Below, piece after piece: positions 50,381 to 60,166 of a stretch of DNA of 64,000 nucleotides. Below the pieces are notes generated by a model. That model did not search any database. It was not told the origin of the DNA and was given only the letters and a program-made list of their open reading frames with translations. Origin of the DNA: CANJBX01 sp035556735. Its GTDB lineage: Bacteria > Pseudomonadota > Alphaproteobacteria > Rhizobiales > Xanthobacteraceae. The DNA lies in the NCBI GenBank assembly GCA_035556735.1, contig DATMFF010000012.1, positions 384,713 through 448,712 on the forward strand, read 5' to 3'. Each line of letters begins with the position of its first letter. The first letter of the stretch is position 1. Both the position numbers and the translations under genes were made by a program.

Positions 50381-51370
50381 TCAGGCGGCGATGATCACGT
50401 CGGCCTTGAACAGCGCCTCGCGCACCGGCTGGCCGGCAAAGGCGGAGCCCTCCTCGAACCATGAGCGCGGCGCCGGCTGACCCCACAGCGTCTGACGGCG
50501 GGGGTCGCGCACGGACCAGCGCAATGGCTCGTGATCGGGGTCCATGGTCTGGTAGTCGCTGGCATAGAACTCCGTGCGGTGCCCGTCCGGATCGCGCACG
50601 TAGAGGAAGAAGGCGTTGGAAATGCCGTGGCGGCCGGGCCCGCGTTCCATGTTGCCGAGGTAACCGGTCGACGCCATCACGTCGCACAGGTGAATGATAT
50701 TGATGGGCGACGGTACCCAATAGGCCAGATGGTGCAGCCGTGGTCCCCGTCCATTGGTGAAGGCGAGATCATGCACGTTGCCCTTGCGGTGCATCCAGGC
50801 TGCCACGATCCGGCCGTCCTTGCCGTCCTCCTCAGTGTATTCGGTCATGCGGAAGCCGAGCTCGGCGTAAAACTCGATCTGATCCTGCAGCTCCGGCGAG
50901 AAGACATTGAAATGATCGAGGCGCTGCGCATGCACGCCTTTGTAGCGGTCATAGAGCTGCAGCAGTCGCTCCCGCTTCTCCATATTGAAGTAGAGCTCGA
51001 CCGGAAGCCCGAAGGGGTCGATGAACTGGAGCGTGCGACCCTGATGAGGGACATCAACGAATGCGTGGCGCAGGCCCTTTGCCGCGAAGAAGCTGGCCGC
51101 GCGGTCGAGATCTTCCTCCGACGCGACCTTGAAACCGATGCGTTCGCAGACAGGCGTGGCTGTCTTCTTGAGAACCAGCGAATGATGCTGTCGTTCCTCC
51201 ACCGCGCGGAGATAGACCGCATCCGAGGTCCGATCCTCGACGCAAAGCCCGAGTGTCTCCTCATAGAAGGCGAGACTGCGCTCGAGGTCAGTCACGCCGA
51301 GCACGACGTGACTGGTGCGGATAACATTGAAGGGGGGGTCGAAGACGTGCTGCGGCAACGGCATGGGCAT
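50381..51370 (-). CDS. VOC-fold extradiol ring-cleavage dioxygenase (catechol 2,3-dioxygenase-like)
   Basis: 329 aa two-domain vicinal-oxygen-chelate protein. The iron ligands in the C-terminal domain can be placed at H153 (LDHFNVF), H214 (LHHLAYW) and E267 (HRTEFYA), as in HpaD-type type I extradiol dioxygenases. It would cleave a catechol next to a hydroxyl. Nearby hydroxylase genes could supply the catechol. Its own 108-bp upstream region includes AT-rich half-sites (AATCGTTAG, ACGATTAAC). Confidence 0.88.
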   Translation of the reverse strand: MPMPLPQHVFDPPFNVIRTSHVVLGVTDLERSLAFYEETLGLCVEDRTSDAVYLRAVEERQHHSLVLKKTATPVCERIGFKVASEEDLDRAASFFAAKGLRHAFVDVPHQGRTLQFIDPFGLPVELYFNMEKRERLLQLYDRYKGVHAQRLDHFNVFSPELQDQIEFYAELGFRMTEYTEEDGKDGRIVAAWMHRKGNVHDLAFTNGRGPRLHHLAYWVPSPINIIHLCDVMASTGYLGNMERGPGRHGISNAFFLYVRDPDGHRTEFYASDYQTMDPDHEPLRWSVRDPRRQTLWGQPAPRSWFEEGSAFAGQPVREALFKADVIIAA

Positions 51371-51478
51371 TTTCCCGTGTGCTGCGTCGAACTTGCGCCA
51401 ACGCTGGCATCATAAACTAAATCGTTAGTCGGCTCGCGGAGCAAATGGATTGATTCAGGTCAATGATCGATTGAACGA

Positions 51479-52252
51479 TTAACGTCCCTTGAAACTGGGC
51501 TTGCGTTTTTCCAGGAATGCGCGCTGCGCCTCGCGTGCATCCTCCGAGTGAGACAACTCCACGGTGACGCTCTGCTCGTAGCGGTAGGCGTCGCGCACGG
51601 GCATTTCCTCGATCGTGTTGAGCGTCCGCTTGATCTGCCGCAAGGCCAGCGGGCTCTTCGAGGCGATGTCGCGGGCGAGGTCCATCGCCGCATCCATGAG
51701 TTGGGCGCGCGGCACGCAGCTTTCGATGACGCCGAGCCGGTAGAGCTCGGCGGCGGGAATCCGGCGGCCGGTAAAGTACATGGCGCGCGTCTTGGAACGG
51801 CCGAAGTGCTCCATGAGGAAGCCGGCTCCGCCCGCGAGTCCGACGTTGATTTCTGGCATCGCGAAGAACGCATTGTCCGATGCGAAGACGATATCGCACG
51901 ACAACGCGAGCGCGAAGCCGGCGCCGAGCGCCGGCCCGTTCACCGCCGCGATGACCGGCCATGCGCAATCGCGCGCGGCGTAGAAGAATTCGCGCACCGT
52001 ACGATTATGGCGGACATAATCACCCGGCTCGTGGACGAGGTCGACCCGCTCCTTGATGTCCGCACCGGCCGAGAACATGTCGCCTGCGCCCGTCAGCATC
52101 ACCACGCGTACGTCCTCGCGATCGCTGAGCGCATCGAACAGACGGATGAACTCCTCGCGGCTCTGCCGGTTCTGGGCGTTGACCGGCGGGCGGTCGAACG
52201 TAACGTTGGCGATGCCGTCCGAGACGTCCAGGCGGAAGTGTTCGAGGTTCAT
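51479..52252 (-). CDS. enoyl-CoA hydratase/isomerase family protein
   Basis: 257 aa crotonase from the ATG at 52252. The oxyanion-hole motifs are FSAGADIKER and NGPALGAGFALALSCDIVFA. The position of the usual second glutamate is occupied in a GLAGGAGFLMEHFGRSKTR stretch, so hydratase activity is not certain. It may act on CoA intermediates after ring cleavage. Confidence 0.88.
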   Translation of the reverse strand: MNLEHFRLDVSDGIANVTFDRPPVNAQNRQSREEFIRLFDALSDREDVRVVMLTGAGDMFSAGADIKERVDLVHEPGDYVRHNRTVREFFYAARDCAWPVIAAVNGPALGAGFALALSCDIVFASDNAFFAMPEINVGLAGGAGFLMEHFGRSKTRAMYFTGRRIPAAELYRLGVIESCVPRAQLMDAAMDLARDIASKSPLALRQIKRTLNTIEEMPVRDAYRYEQSVTVELSHSEDAREAQRAFLEKRKPSFKGR

Positions 52253-52552
52253 GACTCTGCTCTTGCGCGGTCCCGGACGGCGCCGGGGCGACAGACCCTG
52301 ATCTTTGCGCGCCCACGGACCATCAGGCAATGCCCCCGCATGAGGAGCGGCTCGCGTCGGACGGGCGGTGGTACGACACATCGCACGTTTGATCCTGGCG
52401 CCGTCCGTGGGTTCCCGACTGGAGGGCTTTGGACCTGCGCTGTGCACATGCGAGCGCTGGCGCTTGTCCCAGTATCGTGTGGCATGCAGATTCCACTGAA
52501 GACCGCCATGCGCTAGGATTGCGTCCCGCCGCGCTGTTTCCCGGATAGCAAG
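52253..52552. other. 300-bp divergent intergenic region
   Basis: Between the divergent enoyl-CoA hydratase and GST genes. It must contain both promoters, but I could not point to convincing -35/-10 pairs or a palindrome. Open frames through it are arginine/proline-rich and unsupported. Confidence 0.4.
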
Positions 52553-53167
52553 ATGAAGCTCCACTGGTCGCCGCGTTCGCCGTTCGTCCGCAAGGTGATG
52601 ATCGCGGCGCACGAACTCGGCCTCGTCGACCGGATGACCTGCGTGCGCTCGGTTGCCGCCACGACGAGGCCGCATGCCGAACTCATGAAGGACAATCCGC
52701 TGTCGAAGATTCCGGCTCTGGTGCTTGATGACGGCACGCCGCTCTACGATTCGCGCGTGATCTGCGAATATTTCGATTCGCTGCACGACGGGCCCAGGCT
52801 GTTTCCTGTCGAATCAAGGGCCCGCTGGCTGGCGCTGCGACGGCAGGCGCTCGGCGACGGCATGCTGGATCTTCTCGTGCTGTGGCGTGGCGAGAATGAC
52901 AGGCCGCACAAGTCGGAGCCGCACCTCGCAAGCTTCGCCGTCCGACGCGCGGCTTGCCTCGCGGCGCTCGAAAAAGAGGCTCTGTCGCTCCATGACGGGC
53001 CGTTCACGATCGGCCACATCGCCATTGGGTGCGCCCTGTCTTATCTTGATTTCCGATTTGCAGCACTGCCGTGGCGCAAGGGGCACCCCCATCTGACGCA
53101 GTGGCATGCAAGCTTTTCCGCACGCCCGTCGGCGCAAGCCACCGAAGCCATCGACGACAGCGTTTGA
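52553..53167 (+). CDS. glutathione S-transferase family protein
   Basis: 204 aa. The N-terminal thioredoxin-fold half has SPRSPFVRKVMIAAHELGL, the cis-proline in SKIPALVL and DSRVICEYFDSL, all GST glutathione-site features. The C-terminal half is helical. Catalysis or thiol transfer onto an electrophilic ring-cleavage product is possible. It precedes a carboxymuconolactone-decarboxylase-like gene by 44 bp. Confidence 0.9.
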   Translation: MKLHWSPRSPFVRKVMIAAHELGLVDRMTCVRSVAATTRPHAELMKDNPLSKIPALVLDDGTPLYDSRVICEYFDSLHDGPRLFPVESRARWLALRRQALGDGMLDLLVLWRGENDRPHKSEPHLASFAVRRAACLAALEKEALSLHDGPFTIGHIAIGCALSYLDFRFAALPWRKGHPHLTQWHASFSARPSAQATEAIDDSV

Positions 53168-53211
53168 TCCGATCGGCTCTGCACCGCGCATAACCACAAC
53201 GGAGACAGAAC

Positions 53212-53760
53212 TTGGCGCGCATTCCACTGCCGACTCCCGAATCCATGACTCCGGACCAGCGTCGGGTGTACGACGCGATCGTATCGGGTCCGCGCGGGGC
53301 CTTGCGTGGCCCGTTGCGCGCTGCCTTGCATCGGCCGGAACTCGCGGACAAGTGGCAACAGCTCGGCGAGTTGTTGCGTTACCGGACGTCCCTGCCGGCG
53401 CACCTGTCGGAACTCGCGATCCTGGTGACGGCGCGTCAGTGCCGTTGTCAGCTCGAGTGGCTCATCCACGAGGAAATGGCGCTTGCCGCCGGCCTGAGTG
53501 CTGGCATCATCGAAAGCACGCGCGCCGGCCGGCGGCCGGATGTCGCGGATGCCGACGTCATCGCGATCTATGACTACGCCCTGGAGCTGAACGAGAAGAA
53601 CACCGTCGGAGAGGAAAACTACCGTCGCGTGCTCGATCGCTTCGCGGCCGTCGGCGTGGTCGAGCTCACGGCGCTGATCGGCTACTACACGATGGTCGCG
53701 ATGACCCTCAATGCCCACGAGATTCCGCTCCCCGAAGGTGCGAAGCCGCCGCTTCCCTGA
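53212..53760 (+). CDS. carboxymuconolactone decarboxylase family protein
   Basis: 182 aa from a TTG at 53212 with GGAGA eight bases upstream; no ATG fits better. The AhpD-like helical core has LAILVTARQCRCQLEWLIHEEMALAAGLS, but lacks a CxxC redox pair (C-R-C instead), which favours a decarboxylase/isomerase-like role over a peroxidase partner. Its stop abuts the end of the convergent PiuC gene. Confidence 0.85.
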   Translation: MARIPLPTPESMTPDQRRVYDAIVSGPRGALRGPLRAALHRPELADKWQQLGELLRYRTSLPAHLSELAILVTARQCRCQLEWLIHEEMALAAGLSAGIIESTRAGRRPDVADADVIAIYDYALELNEKNTVGEENYRRVLDRFAAVGVVELTALIGYYTMVAMTLNAHEIPLPEGAKPPLP

Positions 53761-54438
53761 TCAGGCCTCGGCCCACTGGCGCAGCAGGTTGTGATAGATG
53801 GACGTCAGCTCGACCACCGACGGGTGATCCGGGTGGTCGTGCGTGAGCCGCATGATCGCTACGTCGAGATCGAAGAGCAGCCGGCGCCGGCTGTCGTCGC
53901 GAATGAGGCTTTGCGTCCAGAAAAACGAAGCGATGCGTGCTCCGCGCGTGACCGGCGTCACGTTGTGCAGGCTGGTGCCTGGATAGACGATCATGTCGCC
54001 GGCCGGTAGCTTGACCGAGTGACTGCCGAAAGTGTCTTCGACGATCAATTCGCCGCCGTCATAGTCTTCGGGCGAAGATATGAACAGCGTCGCCGACACG
54101 TCGGTCCGGATGCGCACGCCGCTGAAATGCTCGCGGATCGCATTGTCGACGTGCGCGCCGAACGTCATGCCCGCGTCGTACCGGTTGAACAGCGGCGGAA
54201 ACACCTGCTTGGGCAGCACGGCGGAAACGAACAAAGAGTTGCGCGCGAGCGCGCTCAGCACCATCTGGCCGAGTTCGCGCGCCTCCGGCGAATCTTCGGG
54301 GAGCTGGAGATTGTGCTTCACCTTGCTGGATTGATGACCGGCCGTCACGTTGCCGTCGACCCAGGCCGCTCCCTCCATGACGCTGCGGCAGCGTGCGACC
54401 TGTTCGCGCGTCAAGACCTCCGGAATATGGACCATCAT
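53761..54438 (-). CDS. piuC: Fe2+-dependent dioxygenase PiuC (PKHD-type hydroxylase)
   Basis: 225 aa 2-oxoglutarate/Fe(II) dioxygenase. Iron ligands are H96 and D98 (GAHVDNA) and H158 (SLHNVTP), with R168 likely binding 2-oxoglutarate. PiuC genes are typically found beside Fiu/PiuA-type TonB-dependent catecholate receptors, as here (47 bp after the receptor gene). Probably iron-regulated with the receptor. Its substrate is unknown. Confidence 0.92.
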   Translation of the reverse strand: MMVHIPEVLTREQVARCRSVMEGAAWVDGNVTAGHQSSKVKHNLQLPEDSPEARELGQMVLSALARNSLFVSAVLPKQVFPPLFNRYDAGMTFGAHVDNAIREHFSGVRIRTDVSATLFISSPEDYDGGELIVEDTFGSHSVKLPAGDMIVYPGTSLHNVTPVTRGARIASFFWTQSLIRDDSRRRLLFDLDVAIMRLTHDHPDHPSVVELTSIYHNLLRQWAEA

Positions 54439-54485
54439 CGTCGCGACACTCCCGCGGTCTCACAGCCTGCCCGCATACACTCATC

Positions 54486-56678
54486 CTACCATTTGATGCG
54501 ATAGGTCAAAGCCACCGTTCGGCTCGGGCCGGGCACCGCCCAGTTCGTATAAGCGGACGCAAAATAGTATTCGTCGGTCAGATTGTAGACGTTGAGCTGC
54601 AGCGTCGACTTGGGCGTCAGCTTGTACGCGGCCATCGCGTCGAAACGCCAATATGCCGGAACGATCGCCGTATTGGGCAGATCGGCCCAGGATTGCCCGA
54701 CGTAGAAGGCGCCGCCGCCGATCTGGAGTTCCGGGAAGATGTCATAGGTCGACCACAGCGAGAACGCATGCTCCGGTGTGACCTGCGGCGCGTTGTTGAG
54801 CTGGGTCGGGATGATGGTTTCGACAATGCGTGCATGCACGTAGGAATACGACGCGATGACCTGCCATTTTTCCGTAATCTTGCCCGCCGCACTTGCCTCG
54901 AAGCCCGGTGCCTGAATGGTTCCCACGAGGTTGGTGAGGCTGGTCGTCGGATCGGTGACGCGCAGGTTGGTCTTTTCGGTCCAGAACACGGCTGACGCCA
55001 GGCTCAGCTTGCCGCCCAGGACGTCGGCTTTGACGCCGACCTCCGTCGTCTCGTTCTGCTCGGGTGCAAGGTTGAACTGGCTCAGCGCCGTGGTGGGATT
55101 GCCGACGCTGATGCTCAGGTTCTCCGCGCTCGGATTGAACGAGGTGCCGTGCATTGCATAGATGCTGCTGTTCTCGGTCGGGTGGAATACGGCGCCGACG
55201 CGCCAACTCAGCAAGTTGTCGGTACGGGACAGGTCCCGCACGACGGGCGCTGCGAGCGGAGCTTCCTGCGTGAACCTGAACTGCTCGTAGCGGATGCCGC
55301 CGAGAAGCTCGAAATATCTGTTGAGCTTGATCTGGTCCGCAACGAAAGCGCCGACGTCAGTGGCCTCACCCATCACGTTCTGGCTTGCGGTGGGGGCGAG
55401 CGGCACGCCCGGCGCACGCCACGGATTCGGGTCCACGAAGTTGGTCGCACCCTGTCCCGTGAACTGGTTACGAAGGAAACCTCGCGTCTCGCGCGTCACA
55501 TCGAAGCCAGCCGCGACTGTGTGCTCCCAGCTCCCGGTGACGAATTTCGCCAGCACGTCTGTCTGATTTGTCGCGAGCGTGTAATGCGCATCGACCTGGG
55601 CGCGGTTGGGGGTCCAGTTGACGCTCAGATTGGGCGGGACCGGGACCGCCGCATTCGGCTCCGGAAACACGTTGCGCTGGAAATGCCGTACGTCCGAATA
55701 GCGCGTGGTGTTGGTGACCTTCACATTTCTGTTGAGGACATGCTCGATCTTGGCGGTTGCGATGTGAACGTCGTCGTTGAGCGTATCGGGGAACGGCTGA
55801 CTGAGTATCCCGTACCAGTTGCTGCGCGAGACGGGTGCCACGTGGCGGGGGCGTCCGGCCGCCAGGTTCAGATAAGGGATACCGTAGTCGGGGATACTGC
55901 GCTCTCGCTGATAGATGTAGGCCAAAGTCGCCGTCGTGCGATCGTTGACCTTGACCTTGAGCGAGGGTGCGACGCCGTAGCGGTTTTCCTCGACGTTGTC
56001 GCGGCCGGCGATGTCGTACTGCTGGCCCATGACGACGATGCGGGCCGACACATTCTCGTTGGCCACGGCGTTGGCGTCCACGGTGGCGCGCGCCCCGAAG
56101 CCGGTGTTTCCCGTGATCGTCCCCTCGACGAAGTTGCGGTCGACGGCGGTCTTCGAAACGAGATTGATGACGCCGCCGGTGGAGCCGCGCCCGAACAAGA
56201 AGGACGACGGACCTTTGTAGACCTCGACAGCGTCGATGCTGAATGCGTCGCGCGTGTACCAGCCCGGATCACGAATGGCGTCCCTGAAGATGTCGCCCTG
56301 GGCGGAGAAGCCGCGGATGTAAGGAGAGTCGCCTTGATTGCCGCCTTCTCCGGCCCTGAACGTGATGCCGGCGACGTTGCGCAGGGCATCTTTCACCGTC
56401 GATACGTTTTGATCCTGGATGACCTGCTGCGGGACCACATTGACGGTCTGGGGCGTGCTGAGCAGCGGGACCGGCAGACGCGACGTCGTGCCCGCAGCAG
56501 CCGATGGCTGATAGCCGGTCCCGCTTTCGGCCTGCACATCGATGGTTGGAAGCTGCACCCCTTCCTGCGCATGTCCCGACGCGGCCATGATGGCCGATGC
56601 GACGCCGACAGCGGCAGGTGTCAATGGAGCGCGCGCAGCCGCACGGATTGCGCTTGCGCGCCGTGCACTCGATCCCAT
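54486..56678 (-). CDS. TonB-dependent siderophore receptor
   Basis: 730 aa outer-membrane barrel. A signal peptide ends near HAQ (residue ~38), a TonB-box-like IDVQAESG follows, the plug spans about residues 60-180 (VPQQVIQDQNVSTVKDALRNVAGITF, YIRGFSAQGDIFRDAIRD), and the barrel ends in TYRIKW. Plug motifs resemble catecholate/Fiu-type receptors. It is followed by piuC and faces the PepSY-ExbB-ExbD-TonB genes, so the receptor, energiser and dioxygenase form one uptake system. Confidence 0.93.
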   Translation of the reverse strand: MGSSARRASAIRAAARAPLTPAAVGVASAIMAASGHAQEGVQLPTIDVQAESGTGYQPSAAAGTTSRLPVPLLSTPQTVNVVPQQVIQDQNVSTVKDALRNVAGITFRAGEGGNQGDSPYIRGFSAQGDIFRDAIRDPGWYTRDAFSIDAVEVYKGPSSFLFGRGSTGGVINLVSKTAVDRNFVEGTITGNTGFGARATVDANAVANENVSARIVVMGQQYDIAGRDNVEENRYGVAPSLKVKVNDRTTATLAYIYQRERSIPDYGIPYLNLAAGRPRHVAPVSRSNWYGILSQPFPDTLNDDVHIATAKIEHVLNRNVKVTNTTRYSDVRHFQRNVFPEPNAAVPVPPNLSVNWTPNRAQVDAHYTLATNQTDVLAKFVTGSWEHTVAAGFDVTRETRGFLRNQFTGQGATNFVDPNPWRAPGVPLAPTASQNVMGEATDVGAFVADQIKLNRYFELLGGIRYEQFRFTQEAPLAAPVVRDLSRTDNLLSWRVGAVFHPTENSSIYAMHGTSFNPSAENLSISVGNPTTALSQFNLAPEQNETTEVGVKADVLGGKLSLASAVFWTEKTNLRVTDPTTSLTNLVGTIQAPGFEASAAGKITEKWQVIASYSYVHARIVETIIPTQLNNAPQVTPEHAFSLWSTYDIFPELQIGGGAFYVGQSWADLPNTAIVPAYWRFDAMAAYKLTPKSTLQLNVYNLTDEYYFASAYTNWAVPGPSRTVALTYRIKW

Positions 56679-56770
56679 TCCCGCAATCCCCGAACCTTAG
56701 AGCTTTTTCAATGCTCGACGTTGTGTCGATGCTCTACTTGTTCGAGAGGGTCGGTGGGGCGCAATTACAA

Positions 56771-56805
56771 TAGCTCCAAAGTAGCTACATTTTCATTGTA
56801 ACAAT
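56771..56805. promoter_or_regulatory. AT-rich palindromes between receptor and PepSY genes
   Basis: TAGCT (56771-56775) and AGCTA (56783-56787) form one inverted repeat. ATTGTAACAAT (56795-56805) is a second, with arms ATTGT/ACAAT. They lie in a 213-bp AT-rich divergent gap, where iron-responsive control (Fur, Irr or RirA) is expected. They do not match a well-defined Irr or Fur consensus, so the regulator is not assigned. Confidence 0.45.
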
Positions 56806-56891
56806 TCAAAACTGTTTTGATTGCGGCGCTTCTCGATCGGGCGTACTACCCACACCTTCTGCATGCAGAATGATATGTGGGACTGACAGCG

Positions 56892-58037
56892 ATGGCGCGA
56901 TCATCCGCTGGGATACGCGGGCTGCTACGGACGCTGCATCGCTGGCTTGGAGTTGCGCTGCTGTTGCTCATCGCGCCGGTGAGCCTTTCGGGAGCGGTGC
57001 TGGTCTTTCACGATGAGATCGAAGCCGCGCTCCATCCGGCGCGATATCGAGTGAGCGGAGGAGCCGCGCTCCCGATCTCGGCGTACGTCGCTGCAGGCCG
57101 GAACGCGCTTGACGGGAACGCGATTGTGGCCAATGTCCGGCTGCCGGAACGAGATGGATCTCCCGTCACTCTCCAGGCGCGGCGAATGGGATCAGAGAAC
57201 ACGCCGCCACAGTTGTTCACGCTTTACCTGGACCCTGCGTCCGCGCGCGTGCTCGACGTGGTGGATTTCCGTTCCTCGCTGATGGGCTTCCTGCACCGGT
57301 TTCACGAGAACCTTACCGTTCCGCAGCACGGTGGGCGCGCCATCGTCGGCTGGACTGGCGTCGGACTCTTCTGCCTCGCTTTGAGCGGGCTCGTGCTGTG
57401 GTGGCCGCGCACGACCTCGCTCCTTCGCGCCTTGCGCTGGCGCAGACGTCCCACGACGTCGGCAAATCTTCATTTTGTCTTCGGGTTCTGGATTTCACTC
57501 CCGCTCGCGTTCGTCGCCTTGACGGGCATTTATCTGGCGTTCCCTCCGCAGGCACGCACCCTGATGTCCATCGTCGCCGATATGCGCCCGGCAGGGCCGC
57601 GCGGATTTGCGGCTCCCATCCCACAAGCTGTTCTGGGCCCGGACAGGGTCCTTGAGGCTGGGCAAACTGCGGTTCCGGACGCGCGTCCGGTCACGCTTTT
57701 CTTCCCGACATCGGCGCGGGCGAACGGCGCCGACACGCGGCCGGTCTGGCGGATCCAGTTGAAAGGCAAAAGCGGGGATACCATAACTGTGCTCGTCGAC
57801 GATCACAGCGAGACGGCCAAGCGCCAACCCGCGCCCCTGGCAGGCGATCACGCAGCCCAGTGGATTCGTTGGCTGCATGAAGGCAGCCACGGCGGGTTGG
57901 CCTGGCGCCTTGTCGTTTTCCTCACCGGATTATTGCCGGTGGGGCTCGGCCTCACGGGTCTGATCATGTGGCTGAGCGGTAGGCGACGGCGGGCGGCGGC
58001 GAGCCGCTCGATCACACAGTTGCAAGCGGCGGAGTGA
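56892..58037 (+). CDS. PepSY-associated TM helix protein (iron-regulated membrane protein)
   Basis: 381 aa from the ATG at 56892; an earlier GTG at 56877 is in frame. It starts RTLHRWLGVALLLLIAPVSLSGAVLVFHDEIE, and has further membrane segments at about 160-180, 200-220 and 335-360, the pattern of PepSY_TM proteins. Homologues sit beside TonB-dependent siderophore receptors and may reduce or handle siderophore-bound iron at the inner membrane. It begins the operon with exbB. Confidence 0.88.
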   Translation: MARSSAGIRGLLRTLHRWLGVALLLLIAPVSLSGAVLVFHDEIEAALHPARYRVSGGAALPISAYVAAGRNALDGNAIVANVRLPERDGSPVTLQARRMGSENTPPQLFTLYLDPASARVLDVVDFRSSLMGFLHRFHENLTVPQHGGRAIVGWTGVGLFCLALSGLVLWWPRTTSLLRALRWRRRPTTSANLHFVFGFWISLPLAFVALTGIYLAFPPQARTLMSIVADMRPAGPRGFAAPIPQAVLGPDRVLEAGQTAVPDARPVTLFFPTSARANGADTRPVWRIQLKGKSGDTITVLVDDHSETAKRQPAPLAGDHAAQWIRWLHEGSHGGLAWRLVVFLTGLLPVGLGLTGLIMWLSGRRRRAAASRSITQLQAAE

Positions 58038-58041
58038 CGAC

Positions 58042-58881
<840 letters not shown>

Positions 58882-58885
58882 CGTC

Positions 58886-59311
58886 ATGAGCGTGAGGCTG
58901 CATCACGGCGAGGATACCCTCGACGAAGTCCACGAAATCAACGTCACGCCGTTCATCGACGTGATCCTCGTGCTGTTGATCATCTTCATGGTCGCGGCGC
59001 CGCTCGCAACCGTCGACGTTGCCGTGGATCTGCCCTCCTCCAACGCAGAGCCGCAGCAGCGCCCGGACAAGCCGCTCTATCTGACGGTCAAAACCGACCT
59101 GTCGCTGGCCATCGGCAATGATCCCCTCCCGCGCGACAGCTTCGCGGCTGCGGTCGACGCCGCGACGACCGGCAACAAGGACGCGCGGATATTCCTCCGG
59201 GCAGACAAGGCCGTGTCCTATGGTGATCTCATGGAGGTCATGAATCTGCTGCGCGCCGCAGGTTACCTGAAAGTCGCGCTGGTCGGGTTGGAAAAGACCG
59301 CGGCGCCATGA
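58886..59311 (+). CDS. exbD: TonB-system protein ExbD
   Basis: 141 aa with one N-terminal membrane helix. The essential aspartate lies in NVTPFIDVILVLLIIFMVAAPLATVDVAVDLP. It starts four bases after exbB and overlaps tonB by four bases (ATGA). It partners ExbB to couple the proton gradient to TonB. Confidence 0.95.
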   Translation: MSVRLHHGEDTLDEVHEINVTPFIDVILVLLIIFMVAAPLATVDVAVDLPSSNAEPQQRPDKPLYLTVKTDLSLAIGNDPLPRDSFAAAVDAATTGNKDARIFLRADKAVSYGDLMEVMNLLRAAGYLKVALVGLEKTAAP

Positions 59312-60102
59312 GCGCGATTGAACGTGGAGCGGTACGCGAGGTTGCGCGCTGGCTCGTCAGCGGAGCTATCATTCTCGCGGTGCACGGCGGCGCTGCCGCA
59401 GTCCTGGTCAATTGGACGGAGCCCTTGCCCGCGGGCTCTCCGCAGCCAGTTATCTTGCTGGACCTTGAGTCATCGTCCGGCGCGCCTCCCGCGGAAAAAT
59501 CCGACGTCGCGCCCGACGTGGTGGATCAACGTGCGGAATTCACGCCCGATCCGGCGCCGGTCGAGAAAGTCGAGGAGGAAGAGCTCGAGCCGGTGAAGGA
59601 GGAAGTGGTCGAGAAACAGCCGGATCCCATCCCGGAACCGCCGCCTCCCGAACCGCCGCTGCAGAAGCCGGCCGAGGTCGTGCTGCCGACGCCGCGCAAG
59701 CCGCCGCCGAGGTCTGTTCAGAAAAAGAAAATAGCGGCCGTCGAAAAGCGGCGTGTGAGCTCCGAAACCGCATCTGAGCGCATTTCGGGCGCACCACCGG
59801 GAGCCGCTGGCGCGGCAAGGGCGAGCTACAGCCAGCGGATTGTTGCGCATCTCAATCGGCACAAGAGCTATCCCGCCAGCGCGCGTTCACGCCGCGAGGA
59901 GGGAACGGTGATGCTGACGTTCACGCTCGACCGGCAGGGAAGGGTCATCTCGAGCCACATTTCGAGGGGATCGGGGCACCCCGAACTCGACCGGGAGGCG
60001 CTCGAGATGCTCAGGCGTGCGCAGCCGTTTCCGACCCCGCCCGCGGAACTGTCCGACCAGCGATTCCCCTTCTCGGCTCCCATGCGCTACTATTTAAACT
60101 AG
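59308..60102 (+). CDS. tonB: TonB family protein
   Basis: 264 aa. An N-terminal membrane helix (WLVSGAIILAVHGGAAAVL) is followed by a Glu/Pro-rich periplasmic linker (residues ~45-135) and a C-terminal TonB domain starting ASYSQRIVAHLNRHKSYPASARSRREEGTVML and ending near the stop. It spans the periplasm to reach the receptor at 54486. It is translated by coupling with exbD. Confidence 0.92.
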   Translation: MSAIERGAVREVARWLVSGAIILAVHGGAAAVLVNWTEPLPAGSPQPVILLDLESSSGAPPAEKSDVAPDVVDQRAEFTPDPAPVEKVEEEELEPVKEEVVEKQPDPIPEPPPPEPPLQKPAEVVLPTPRKPPPRSVQKKKIAAVEKRRVSSETASERISGAPPGAAGAARASYSQRIVAHLNRHKSYPASARSRREEGTVMLTFTLDRQGRVISSHISRGSGHPELDREALEMLRRAQPFPTPPAELSDQRFPFSAPMRYYLN

Positions 60103-60166
60103 TGCAATTCACCGCGATCCAGTGAAACTGCGGCTGCGGCGAATCATGCAGAGTGGGGGCGCGTGA